A stretch of 36,197 bases of DNA. Source: Prevotellaceae bacterium (GTDB lineage: Bacteria; Bacteroidota; Bacteroidia; Bacteroidales; Paludibacteraceae). The notes beneath the pieces were generated by a model. The model did no database searches, had not been told where the DNA came from, and saw only the letters and a program-made list of their open reading frames with translations. The stretch spans positions 1 to 36,197 of the forward strand of contig JAISXJ010000100.1 in NCBI GenBank assembly GCA_031270565.1, written 5' to 3'. The translations under genes and the position numbers were made by a program. This document shows, piece after piece, positions 15,997 to 22,702 of the stretch; position 1 is the stretch's first letter, and the number at the start of each line of letters is the position of its first letter.

Positions 15997-17451
15997 TTAT
16001 TTTTTTGAAATGCAACGCACAGAGAGGCCGTGAGACCGAGTAAGGACAAAGTCCGTCTTCTGGTTAGTCTCGTAGAAATGCAGGGTGTTACCGGAACTAG
16101 TACCACTAGCTACAGTGCTCCAGTAGTAGCTGTCGGTGCCAGGGGCGTAGTACAACTTGCCAGAGGTGTCCCGGCCGCCGGCAGCGGGCAAAAACAATGC
16201 GTCGCCAACCTGCATACCGGTAGTGTAATTGTTGTTAACGCTCGACCAGTTTGTGCCTACCTTTGTGATAGCGTTATTAGAGGTATTTATCACAGCAGTC
16301 CATTCCTCTTTTGTAGGCACGCGCCAACCGTCAGGGCAGGGATTAGCGGAAGTCATGTTCCAGTCAGCAGATGTGGTGGGAGGCTTTGTAATGTTTGTCC
16401 AGTCTGGTACAGACGATTTGTACGCCGGGTCTTGGTCTTGCGCCTGTGTCACAGCCGCATTGCTAACCCCCCATTTGTATTTCGCCCCGTGAATCTCCGC
16501 CGCAGGCGTAAACGGGTCTGCCGCTTGATTAGCGCCAAGATTGTGACACATGAATGCCCTCCATACTATGTCGCTTGAGGCGGCTGCTTTTGTATACGCC
16601 CCGCAACATGAACAATCCTGAAAAGATGTGTTCAGTTCAAGCACCCTATCGGCTGAGCCATCATTGTAAACGGCATACAACTTGAGCTTGAAAGCCTGGT
16701 CGCGAGTTTTGTTCAACAGCGTGCTTTGCAGCGATTCTTTGTAGTAAACCTTCACCTTGCACTTGGTGCCGCTGGTGATGGAGCCGCTGTAATTAGTGTT
16801 CGGAACAATGCTGTCTACGATATGTCCGCCGCCAACCGTTTCGCTGAAATAAAAGCGAACATTGTTTACCGTACCGAAAGGAGTAAACGTGTATTCCTGC
16901 ACGCCGGAATAGGGAGCCGCACTAACGCCGTCCTGAGACGTGCGGTCAATAAAATCGGTCTTCTGGAAGGTACGGACAGCTGTCGTGCCGCAACTGTTTA
17001 TGTCGTCATTGCCGGTGGTGGCAATGTCAAAGCAACGCTTACCGGAAAACGTACCGCTACCTGTAGGGAGACCGCCGCTTGTAAGGATATCGACGCCATC
17101 GCTACCGCCCCAATAATTCCACTTGCTTCCGTCCCAAAGATAGAGACCGTCTCCGTTAGGTATAAGGTAATCGTTGGCGTTCCAGACAATCATCCCAGCC
17201 AGCGCCTGTTTCTCAGTCGGAGTAGAGATAGCGCCCGCGTTAGGGAAGGTAGCGGGGATAGCAGTCAAAGAGGTCAGCTCTACATTCGAGAGCAGTAGCC
17301 CGCCTTTAACGCCGTTTTGCGGATTCAAATCTACAATCGTCCCTGCTTTTGGCAGGTCGCTACCTCCAATAGTTACCTGCGCCGCAGCATAATTGGCGAC
17401 GCTTAGAAATGCTGCTGTAAATGCAGCGAAAATAAATTGATTAGTTTTCAT
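15997..17451 (-). CDS. Exported FISUMP-domain protein
   Basis: 484-aa secreted or surface protein. The ATG three codons inside the tracked ORF is used because it begins a clean signal peptide (MKTNQFIFAAFTAAFLSVANYAAA) and matches other exported proteins here. After the signal comes VTIGGSDLPKAGTIVDLNP, then IVWNANDYLIPNGDGLYLWDG, segments common in Bacteroidales surface proteins. The C-terminal third is a FISUMP (Fib_succ_major) domain: NPCPDGWRVPTKEEW, a Gly-Arg rich centre (LPAAGGRDTSGKLYY), YYWSTVASG and the terminal SHGLSVRCISKK. There is no T9SS tail, so the localisation route is unclear. Function is not known for the family. Copy 2 of the C-tract unit lies upstream on the same strand, so its promoter may transcribe this gene. 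Confidence 0.85.
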   Translation of the reverse strand: MKTNQFIFAAFTAAFLSVANYAAAQVTIGGSDLPKAGTIVDLNPQNGVKGGLLLSNVELTSLTAIPATFPNAGAISTPTEKQALAGMIVWNANDYLIPNGDGLYLWDGSKWNYWGGSDGVDILTSGGLPTGSGTFSGKRCFDIATTGNDDINSCGTTAVRTFQKTDFIDRTSQDGVSAAPYSGVQEYTFTPFGTVNNVRFYFSETVGGGHIVDSIVPNTNYSGSITSGTKCKVKVYYKESLQSTLLNKTRDQAFKLKLYAVYNDGSADRVLELNTSFQDCSCCGAYTKAAASSDIVWRAFMCHNLGANQAADPFTPAAEIHGAKYKWGVSNAAVTQAQDQDPAYKSSVPDWTNITKPPTTSADWNMTSANPCPDGWRVPTKEEWTAVINTSNNAITKVGTNWSSVNNNYTTGMQVGDALFLPAAGGRDTSGKLYYAPGTDSYYWSTVASGTSSGNTLHFYETNQKTDFVLTRSHGLSVRCISKK

Positions 17452-17463
17452 AAAAAACACATT

Positions 17464-17740
17464 TTAAATTAATTGATAGATATAGTTGAAATATAAAAAG
17501 TCAATTGTAATAGCGTCTTTTTGCGTTCTTTGCGTATTCCTTGCGTCTTTGCGGTAAAAATATTTAACCGCAAAGAGCACAAGACTTGTCCCGCCAAAGC
17601 GGGAGTTTTTTTCACAAAGGGCACAAGGGCATTTATTGGTTTTATGTTTGTAACGAGACAGGTCGTTAAAAACGACCAACCAACTAACTCCTCGTCAGAG
17701 ACGATGAGTAGTGGAGGCAATAAAACAGAACGGCAACACC
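17464..17740. repeat. Repeat-rich leader region upstream of the FISUMP gene
   Basis: Contains degenerate GCAAAGA/CTTTGCG tracts and the palindrome CCCGCcaaaGCGGG (also near 409-427). The REP-like block at 17646-17714 is listed separately. The 71-codon and 131-codon ORFs here mostly translate repeats. Confidence 0.6.
17646..17714. repeat. REP-like palindrome block R1
   Basis: Order: tttgtaacgag, hairpin GGTCGTTaaaAACGACC, then a CTCCTCGTcagagACGATGAG hairpin ending in AGTAGTGG. The same arrangement occurs at 21840-21907 next to the RAYT gene and, inverted, at 34714-34786. Confidence 0.85.
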
Positions 17741-17836
17741 TCCGAAAATTCCGGAAACGCGCCGCAATAATTGTATATATATAGGGCAAGAAGACGCTAA
17801 AAAACGTCGTGCTACTAAGTGTAAACTGAAAAGTCT

Positions 17837-17971
17837 TTAATAAATGATAAGCCCTTGAATACAAGGAGTTAAGGCGAATGCGGGGGGGGGCTTTTGTAAC
17901 GAGCTTACTTTTAGCCGGTTAAACCGTCTAAACTGAAAAAATGGTAAATATGGAATCCCAGATGTAAGCAT
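17837..17971 (-). CDS. 44-aa conserved small protein, copy 2 (unknown function)
   Basis: The ATG lies 36 nt after TATCTTTGC. The peptide begins MLTSGIPYLPFFQF, continues with the common core RRFNRLKVSSLQKPPP and ends ALTPCIQGLIIY. Exactly 44 codons plus TAA, as in copies 1 and 4. The C run is nine bases (three Pro codons, preceded by AAG). It is upstream of the FISUMP gene on the same strand, which fits a leader-peptide role, but this is inference. Confidence 0.6.
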   Translation of the reverse strand: MLTSGIPYLPFFQFRRFNRLKVSSLQKPPPAFALTPCIQGLIIY

Positions 17972-18007
17972 CGTTTTGTATTGATTTTAGATGTGTTTAA
18001 GAACGGG

Positions 18008-18016
18008 GCAAAGATA
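18008..18016 (-). promoter_or_regulatory. -7 box of copy 2 (TATCTTTGC)
   Basis: Reads TATCTTTGC on the minus strand, 36 nt before the copy 2 ATG. It would also be a promoter for the FISUMP gene with a long leader (over 500 nt). Confidence 0.6.
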
Positions 18017-18027
18017 ATACTTTTTTT

Positions 18028-18110
18028 AGTGAATAGTGAATAACGAATAGTGAATAGTGAATAATATTTTTTTAGTGGTTAGAGTGTAGTTATTAGTTAG
18101 TGAATAGTGA
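18028..18110. repeat. GTGAATA low-complexity repeats
   Basis: Reiterated 'gtgaatagtgaataacgaata' style units, shared with several other intergenic regions in the window. Confidence 0.8.
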
Positions 18111-18133
18111 ACAGTTGTCCGCAAGGACAAAAT

Positions 18134-18278
18134 GTGAATAACCGTAAGCGCAACTTACGGATAACGACGAAACACAACCAACCTCAACCCGTAGGGTTGA
18201 ACTAAATGATAATTCAACCCATACGGGTTGATGTTCAGCGTATTGCGATGTCCATAAGTTGCACTTACGGTTATTCAC
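18134..18278. repeat. 145-bp nested inverted repeat (MITE/REP-like)
   Basis: Outer arms of 28 bp (GTGAATAACCGTAAGCGCAA start at 18134; matching arm 18251-18278, two mismatches) enclose two small palindromes, TCAACCCgtaGGGTTGA (18184-18200) and TCAACCCatacGGGTTGA (18214-18231). No convincing coding frame. It is probably a folded mobile or REP-type element. Confidence 0.8.
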
Positions 18279-18341
18279 ATAACACCCTAACGGGCAAAAA
18301 AACGGTTTCCCAGACTGCCTGAATTGAAAATCGGCGAAGCC

Positions 18342-18441
18342 AAAGGCAGGACTTCTTAATCACTTGTCGCACCTTTCAGGTGCAGGTTCGTGAGGCTGCT
18401 TTTTTTTTACAAGATTGATAAAGTCCTGCCTTTGCAGGCAG
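18342..18441. repeat. Inverted-repeat cluster
   Basis: A perfect 13-bp inverted repeat, AAAGGCAGGACTT (18342-18354) and AAGTCCTGCCTTT (18421-18433), surrounds a palindrome GCACCTttcAGGTGC (18369-18383). The right arm can also pair locally (CTGCCTttgcAGGCAG). No gene seen in 18280-18485. Confidence 0.7.
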
Positions 18442-18485
18442 TGGTTGGTGTGTCGTGCTTATGCCGCAGGCGTGCCCTTTTGGGT

Positions 18486-18530
18486 AAAAAAATCCTGCAC
18501 AGAAGCGATAAACGCTTCTGTGCAGGATCC
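18486..18530 (-). terminator. Strong terminator of the 18559-21266 operon
   Basis: A 15-bp perfect stem TCCTGCACAGAAGCG / CGCTTCTGTGCAGGA with a 5-nt loop. On the minus strand it is followed by a run of seven T. It lies about 30 bp past the stop of the 154-aa gene. Confidence 0.88.
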
Positions 18531-18558
18531 TCTTTTTCTGAAAACAAATATCTGAAAA

Positions 18559-19023
18559 CTAAACTTTATATTGTTTGCGCCACAGCAGCATGCCATAGCC
18601 AATTGCTAATAGCAACAGTAATAACAGCCCTTCGCCCACTGGGCCAGTATTTTGACTTCCGTTAGGATTGGTGCCGCCGGTATCGCCATCATCCTCTCCG
18701 GGGAAATCATCATCACCGGTACCGTCCCCTATATCTCTGAACAAAGATGGACGTTTTTTTGATTTTGACGACGATGCGCTATTCACTTCACCGAAGATGC
18801 CGTCGTAATGTCCGTATTTTCCCGCAATGTCTCCCAAATTTCTGATTTCTGTTTGCCATCCGGCATCACTCTGCTGATACGAGGACACCTTTCCATAGCT
18901 GCCATAAGGTGTTTCCGAAGAAAACGGACGGTTATAAAAATTCTCATAGGCTGTTTGTGCCGATACGCCTGTCGTAAACGTAGCGAAGAGTGTTATCAAC
19001 AAAATTTTTCTTATCTGATTCAT
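18559..19023 (-). CDS. Small exported protein with C-terminal membrane anchor
   Basis: 154 aa, not assigned to a family. It has a signal peptide (MNQIRKILLITLFATFTTGVSA), a Tyr/Ser/Gly-rich middle, a SKSKKR patch, and an acidic Asp/Gly-rich linker (DGTGDDDFPGEDDGDTGG). It ends in GPVGEG followed by a Leu-rich membrane segment and a basic tail (WRKQYKV). This end looks like a sorting or anchoring signal: short motif, TM helix, positive tail. It starts 14 bp after the stop of the 742-aa exported protein, so the two are an operon and may work together at the cell surface. Partnership is inference from spacing. Confidence 0.75.
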   Translation of the reverse strand: MNQIRKILLITLFATFTTGVSAQTAYENFYNRPFSSETPYGSYGKVSSYQQSDAGWQTEIRNLGDIAGKYGHYDGIFGEVNSASSSKSKKRPSLFRDIGDGTGDDDFPGEDDGDTGGTNPNGSQNTGPVGEGLLLLLLLAIGYGMLLWRKQYKV

Positions 19024-19037
19024 ATCGTTCTGTTTTT

Positions 19038-21266
19038 TTAGTATGTAAATTTGGTGGTAACACTTCTTGCGCCTTCCAGACGAGCTATATAGATGCCTGT
19101 GGTAAGCGATAGCGCTATCTGCTGTGCCGGTGCGGCAGAAACAACGCCTGTATAAATGGTGCGTCCCTGTGCATCGAATATGCTTAATGTGGCGCCAAGG
19201 TCAACCTCTGATAGATTCGAGAGATAAACAGTGCCGTTTTTGTGCCATACTACAGGCATCTCAAGTCCCGTATCGGGGTTCTGAGGATCGGGGGTCGGTA
19301 TCGACGATACAAAATGAACCAGAAAACGATCTTCAGGATCATTGGGCGTCGCATTGAACGTGTAACGTCCGCCGGTTGCCAAAAGGTCGGTAAACTGACC
19401 CGTCATCAGGTCTTCTATCCACAAACCGTTACCTACTGTCAGGCTTTCCATACGCGATGCTGTGATGTTAAACTGTCCGCCGTTAGCGCCCGGCTTAAAG
19501 GAGAGTTTAACAGGCTCCATTTCGGACGGTACGGCATTAGCCGAGAGTTTGGAATTATTGTCCGATACGGAATAGAGCTGGAAAACATCATTGCCGTTCA
19601 GAAGCTTATCTGTGTCCTGAGAGTCTTTCTCGCGCGAAGACCCGCTGCGGATGCCGATAATTGCATGGTCATACCAGTATGCATTATCTGTCGGAGAAAC
19701 ACGGAACAGCACTTCATCAATGAAACTTGAAACCGCCGGTGCAGCGTATTGTGCCGGTGCATGTGCTATACCTGCCCCCGAGTGAGTGTCATATACATTC
19801 TTTGCACTGTTTCCATGCACAAGTAAATCAGGCGTGATAGCGAAATCACCGGCGACACTATTCGCTTTGTTTACACGCAACATCATAATACCTCCTGCAG
19901 GAATCACCAAAGGAAAGCCTGATTGAAGTTGTGCTTTTCCGGCGGTATTATCACTTGTGTTAGATGTAAAAAGCACATACGTTGTTGCTCCATTGGGAAG
20001 ATAATAAAACGTGTTTGAAAACTTAATACCACTAGAGCCGGTGTTATGTATTTTTGTAATAAGTTTCTGTACATCAATAGCAGCCGAATAAGAGTTGCCA
20101 ATTATCCAGTTGACAGTAGCACTACCATTACTAGCGGTAGCGATTGTACGTTTAATCTCCGCATCAGCAAAAAGTTGTTCAGATTCTACCGTCATACAAA
20201 ACGGCGCTCCATCAAAAGCATACGTATCTGCCCAATAGCCATCTTCAGAGTTATCCCGTTTAGGCCAGGAACCCGGACCGCCATTGGCAAGTCCATTGCC
20301 GCCGCCATTGGCTTCAAAAGCATCCCAATAAGTAGCATCCTGTCCCATAAGCAACTGTATCAGATATGCCTGTCCGCCGTTTAATACTTCATCCGGGTAT
20401 CGGAAATAATGTGCTCCGCTGATAGTAGTCCCACTACTCTTACTGTTCGCGTAAGGGTATGCCACATGATCATTGGCAGCTGTAAGCATCTGACGTACAT
20501 ACTGTCCGGCAAAATATCCCGTCCGTAAAGTTTTAAATGGAGAGGCAAATCCTAATGATGCTGTAGCGGTTGGGGCGGAGGAGTTATTGGCAGGACGAAG
20601 CGGCGCCACGTGGCGCTCAACAATCACCAGACCGGCTGTAACAGCGTTGTTGCCGTTTACTGAAGGAGACAAACCGGTTATACGCAGTGAGGCATCGTAG
20701 ATTTTAGAATTGTATAATCCTGATTTCAATCTGAGTTTTCCGGTAGCTGCGGTAGCTATATTTCCTGCAGAAGAAGTGTTTTTAAGCGTTCTGGCATCCA
20801 TACCCATTCTCGGTTCCAGCACAACCAAATCGCTTGTACCTATCACCACATGGGGGAAAGCAATAAATTTCTCGGAACGCTCATTAAAATTGCTCTGTTC
20901 ATCTTTTGAAGTAATGTAGCGAGTGCTCGCACTATGCCCACTTTCGTCAGCAAAAATAAATACGCCATTTATTCCCTCAGTGGCAGTTCTAATAAACACG
21001 CTGTCTGAAGAGCCTTGAAAGAAACTGCCGGTCAGTTTAGTGATACCTTCCTGTACAATTTTACATGCCGTACCGGTAGAAGAGTCTTCAGCCAGAAAGT
21101 CACCCTTGATGTAGAGCGTCGTAGCATCCGTAGCGTCGGAGCGAGTATCCACGTACATGTCTCCGACATTCACCATTTTTACGGAGGCTGGTGTAAAAAA
21201 CAGATTGTCTGCCCCAAAAAGCATCAGAGGCGACAAGAGACAACTTAATAATAATAATTTTTTCAT
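19038..21266 (-). CDS. Large exported protein with T9SS-like C-terminal domain
   Basis: 742 aa, function unknown. Signal peptide MKKLLLLSCLLSPLMLFGA, then a long beta-rich region with Ser/Thr/Gly/Asn composition (VKMVNVGDMYVDTRSDATDA, AGNIATAATGKLRLKSGLYN). Near the C-terminus are FNATPNDPEDRFLVHFV, a Pro-rich linker (PTPDPQNPDTG), and a last 75 residues resembling a type A T9SS sorting domain (LSIFDAQGRTIYTG, TTGIYIARLEG, TTKFTY). It is predicted to be secreted through the Por system and kept on the surface. It leads an operon with the small anchored protein. Candidate -7 boxes lie at 21395 and 21618. Confidence 0.8.
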   Translation of the reverse strand: MKKLLLLSCLLSPLMLFGADNLFFTPASVKMVNVGDMYVDTRSDATDATTLYIKGDFLAEDSSTGTACKIVQEGITKLTGSFFQGSSDSVFIRTATEGINGVFIFADESGHSASTRYITSKDEQSNFNERSEKFIAFPHVVIGTSDLVVLEPRMGMDARTLKNTSSAGNIATAATGKLRLKSGLYNSKIYDASLRITGLSPSVNGNNAVTAGLVIVERHVAPLRPANNSSAPTATASLGFASPFKTLRTGYFAGQYVRQMLTAANDHVAYPYANSKSSGTTISGAHYFRYPDEVLNGGQAYLIQLLMGQDATYWDAFEANGGGNGLANGGPGSWPKRDNSEDGYWADTYAFDGAPFCMTVESEQLFADAEIKRTIATASNGSATVNWIIGNSYSAAIDVQKLITKIHNTGSSGIKFSNTFYYLPNGATTYVLFTSNTSDNTAGKAQLQSGFPLVIPAGGIMMLRVNKANSVAGDFAITPDLLVHGNSAKNVYDTHSGAGIAHAPAQYAAPAVSSFIDEVLFRVSPTDNAYWYDHAIIGIRSGSSREKDSQDTDKLLNGNDVFQLYSVSDNNSKLSANAVPSEMEPVKLSFKPGANGGQFNITASRMESLTVGNGLWIEDLMTGQFTDLLATGGRYTFNATPNDPEDRFLVHFVSSIPTPDPQNPDTGLEMPVVWHKNGTVYLSNLSEVDLGATLSIFDAQGRTIYTGVVSAAPAQQIALSLTTGIYIARLEGARSVTTKFTY

Positions 21267-21394
21267 ACGTTGCTTGTTTGATTTTAGTTATATGTTTACT
21301 ATATATAGTATAAAATTTTATTTTTCAGAATATGTTACACATCCAATTCGTCCTGTAATCAGGATATACACCCATACTTTGACAACAACCGTGC

Positions 21395-21402
21395 CAAAGA
21401 TA
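21395..21402 (-). promoter_or_regulatory. -7 box upstream of the 742-aa gene
   Basis: TATCTTTG on the minus strand, 128 nt before the ATG at 21266. A CTTGCAG about 20 nt further upstream could be the -33 region. A leader longer than 100 nt is implied. Confidence 0.5.
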
Positions 21403-21617
21403 CGGTATAAAGTTGCTGCAAGCGCCTTTAAAACCCCGCAAAAAATACGTTAATAATCTAATTACCATAATGTTATTATGCTTTTTCAGGCTCAAAATAT
21501 TTTTTATTTGTTTATAATATTTATGCTTTTTTGTATCGCATAACCTCTATTTGAGCCATTAAAAGTTTCCGTATCATTAAAAGTCCGGTACAACTTGTTC
21601 ATTCAACAATTCGGGGT

Positions 21618-21626
21618 GCAAAGGTA
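21618..21626 (-). promoter_or_regulatory. Second -7 box (TACCTTTGC) further upstream
   Basis: TACCTTTGC on the minus strand, 351 nt before the 742-aa gene. It could be a second promoter or the start of a separate short transcript. Nothing coding is visible between it and 21395. Confidence 0.4.
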
Positions 21627-21643
21627 CATCTTTTTTTTTATAA

Positions 21644-21770
21644 TGAATAATATTTTAGTGAACAGTTTATAGTTTTTAGAGTTTAGAGTTTAGTTATTAG
21701 TGAATAGTGAGTAGAGTTTAGAGTGTAGTTTTTAGTTATTAGAGTTTAGTTATTAGTGAATAATACCCGT
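21644..21770. repeat. Low-complexity GTGAATA/GAGTTTAG repeats
   Basis: Many imperfect units of 'gtgaata', 'gagtttag' and 'tagtttttag'. No gene content seen. Confidence 0.8.
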
Positions 21771-21802
21771 TGTGCAATTAGAAAACGATAAAAAGTCCTT
21801 TC

Positions 21803-21909
21803 ACTACCCCTCGTTTGTAACGAGGGGTAAATGATTATCTCGTTTGTAACGAGATTGGTCGTTGAAAACAACCAACCAATAACTCCTCGTCTCTGACGAG
21901 GAGTAGTGG
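21803..21909. repeat. REP-like palindrome array R2, downstream flank of RAYT
   Basis: Contains ACCCCTCGTTtgtAACGAGGGGT, then CTCGTTtgtAACGAG, then GGTCGTTgaaaACAACC, then ACTCCTCGTctctgACGAGGAGT followed by AGTGG. It directly abuts the stop codon of the RAYT gene. Confidence 0.88.
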
Positions 21910-22458
21910 CTACACTTCATCTATTTCTATTACAGCGCTTAATCCCGCATAGTTTCGAGCAGAAGAAAATAAATATTCTTCTGCCTTTGCCACAATACCG
22001 GTACGTACCGGATTTTCGTGAACATAATTTATCCGTTGCTCTATCATTTCTGTTGTTGTTAATTCTACCGGATGACTTTTATCCTGCCAAAAACGATGGT
22101 GTTCAATGCGATGGTCAAACTTTCCGACATATTCAAAACGGTACAAAATCCAGTCTCTCCGGCTTTCCGGCAATTGTTTTAGTTCTTCCAACATAGATTT
22201 TGCCGTGTGTTTTTTATAGTCCCTGATAAAATCACTCATTCTGAAAGGTGGCTCTACACTGCAAACCAAGTGTAAATGATTTGTCATCAAACACCATGCA
22301 TATAATTTTAGCCCTTTGTTTTTTCGGCAATATGTCAACGATTCGGCAATTATGTTTTTGTAAATAAGGCGCGTAAATACATCTACCCAATCAGTTATGG
22401 TAAATGTAAGAAAATAAACACCGTCCTGTTTTTCTACTCTATAATTCTCTGATGACAT
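21910..22458 (-). CDS. REP-associated tyrosine transposase (RAYT, IS200-like Y1)
   Basis: 182-aa single-domain Y1 transposase of the TnpA_REP family. The HUH metal site is in CLMTNHLHLVCSV and the catalytic Tyr in INYVHENPVRTGIV. A VEKQDGVYFLTFTITDW start and EYLFSSARNY end are typical of Bacteroidetes members. Such enzymes nick and rejoin single-stranded palindromes and are thought to spread REP sequences; they are domesticated rather than ordinary IS elements. Here the gene lies between two blocks of GTAACGAG palindromes (R2 and R3), as expected for a REPtron, and more blocks occur at 17646 and 34714. Length is typical and the frame is intact. Confidence 0.92.
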   Translation of the reverse strand: MSSENYRVEKQDGVYFLTFTITDWVDVFTRLIYKNIIAESLTYCRKNKGLKLYAWCLMTNHLHLVCSVEPPFRMSDFIRDYKKHTAKSMLEELKQLPESRRDWILYRFEYVGKFDHRIEHHRFWQDKSHPVELTTTEMIEQRINYVHENPVRTGIVAKAEEYLFSSARNYAGLSAVIEIDEV

Positions 22459-22485
22459 ATTTTTCTATCTGTTTCCTATTGTTTT

Positions 22486-22570
22486 CGTTTGTAAACGACT
22501 TACCATTTGCCTCTCGTTACAAACGAGATTACCATTTACCCCTCGTTACAAACGAGGGGTAAATGGTAAG
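22486..22570. repeat. REP-like palindrome array R3, upstream flank of RAYT
   Basis: Contains CGTTTgtAAACG, CTCGTTacaAACGAG and CCCCTCGTTacaAACGAGGGG separated by 'taccattt' spacers. The last palindrome, with its TTTACC/GGTAAA extension, forms an arm of over 15 bp. Confidence 0.88.
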
Positions 22571-22646
22571 GATAATTATTATTTATTATTTACTATTCAC
22601 AGAGAACTGATTACTCCGGTGCAAACAAAATACCAATTAATAGGCA

Positions 22647-22678
22647 TTGCTCCCTTGAAAGACGTGCCATACCTTTGC
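22647..22678 (+). promoter_or_regulatory. Promoter of the TonB receptor operon
   Basis: A TTG at 22647-22649 (in CATTG) and a TACCTTTGC -7 box at 22670-22678 are separated by 20 nt, the usual Bacteroidetes spacing. The ATG follows 24 nt later. Confidence 0.65.
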
Positions 22679-22702
22679 GCCGTTCAAAAATAATGCTTCC
22701 TT

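Larger units (their letters stand above)
17741..18016 (-). repeat. Copy 2 of the C-tract sORF repeat unit
   Basis: Minus-strand copy with promoter box (18008-18016), ORF (17837-17971), 9-C run, and a long conserved tail to about 17741 (ccgcaataattgtatatata, and further TTTCCGGAATTTTCGGAGG matching copy 4). The FISUMP gene lies about 385 nt beyond the ORF stop on the same strand. Confidence 0.85.

Noticed and set aside
17464-17679. 71-codon ORF upstream of the FISUMP gene
   Set aside because: Mostly translated repeat DNA (GCAAAGA tracts and the CCCGC/GCGGG palindrome); no start context.
17837-17971. Integron attC site as explanation for the C-tract unit
   Set aside because: No convincing paired RYYYAAC/GTTRRRY ends and no integrase. 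The promoter plus open frame explains the conservation better.
18093-18278. 61-codon ORF
   Set aside because: It lies wholly within a nested inverted repeat and a GTGAATA tract.
22486-22570. CRISPR-like array
   Set aside because: The repeats are palindromes of unequal length without regular spacers, and there are no cas genes. They fit REP elements.
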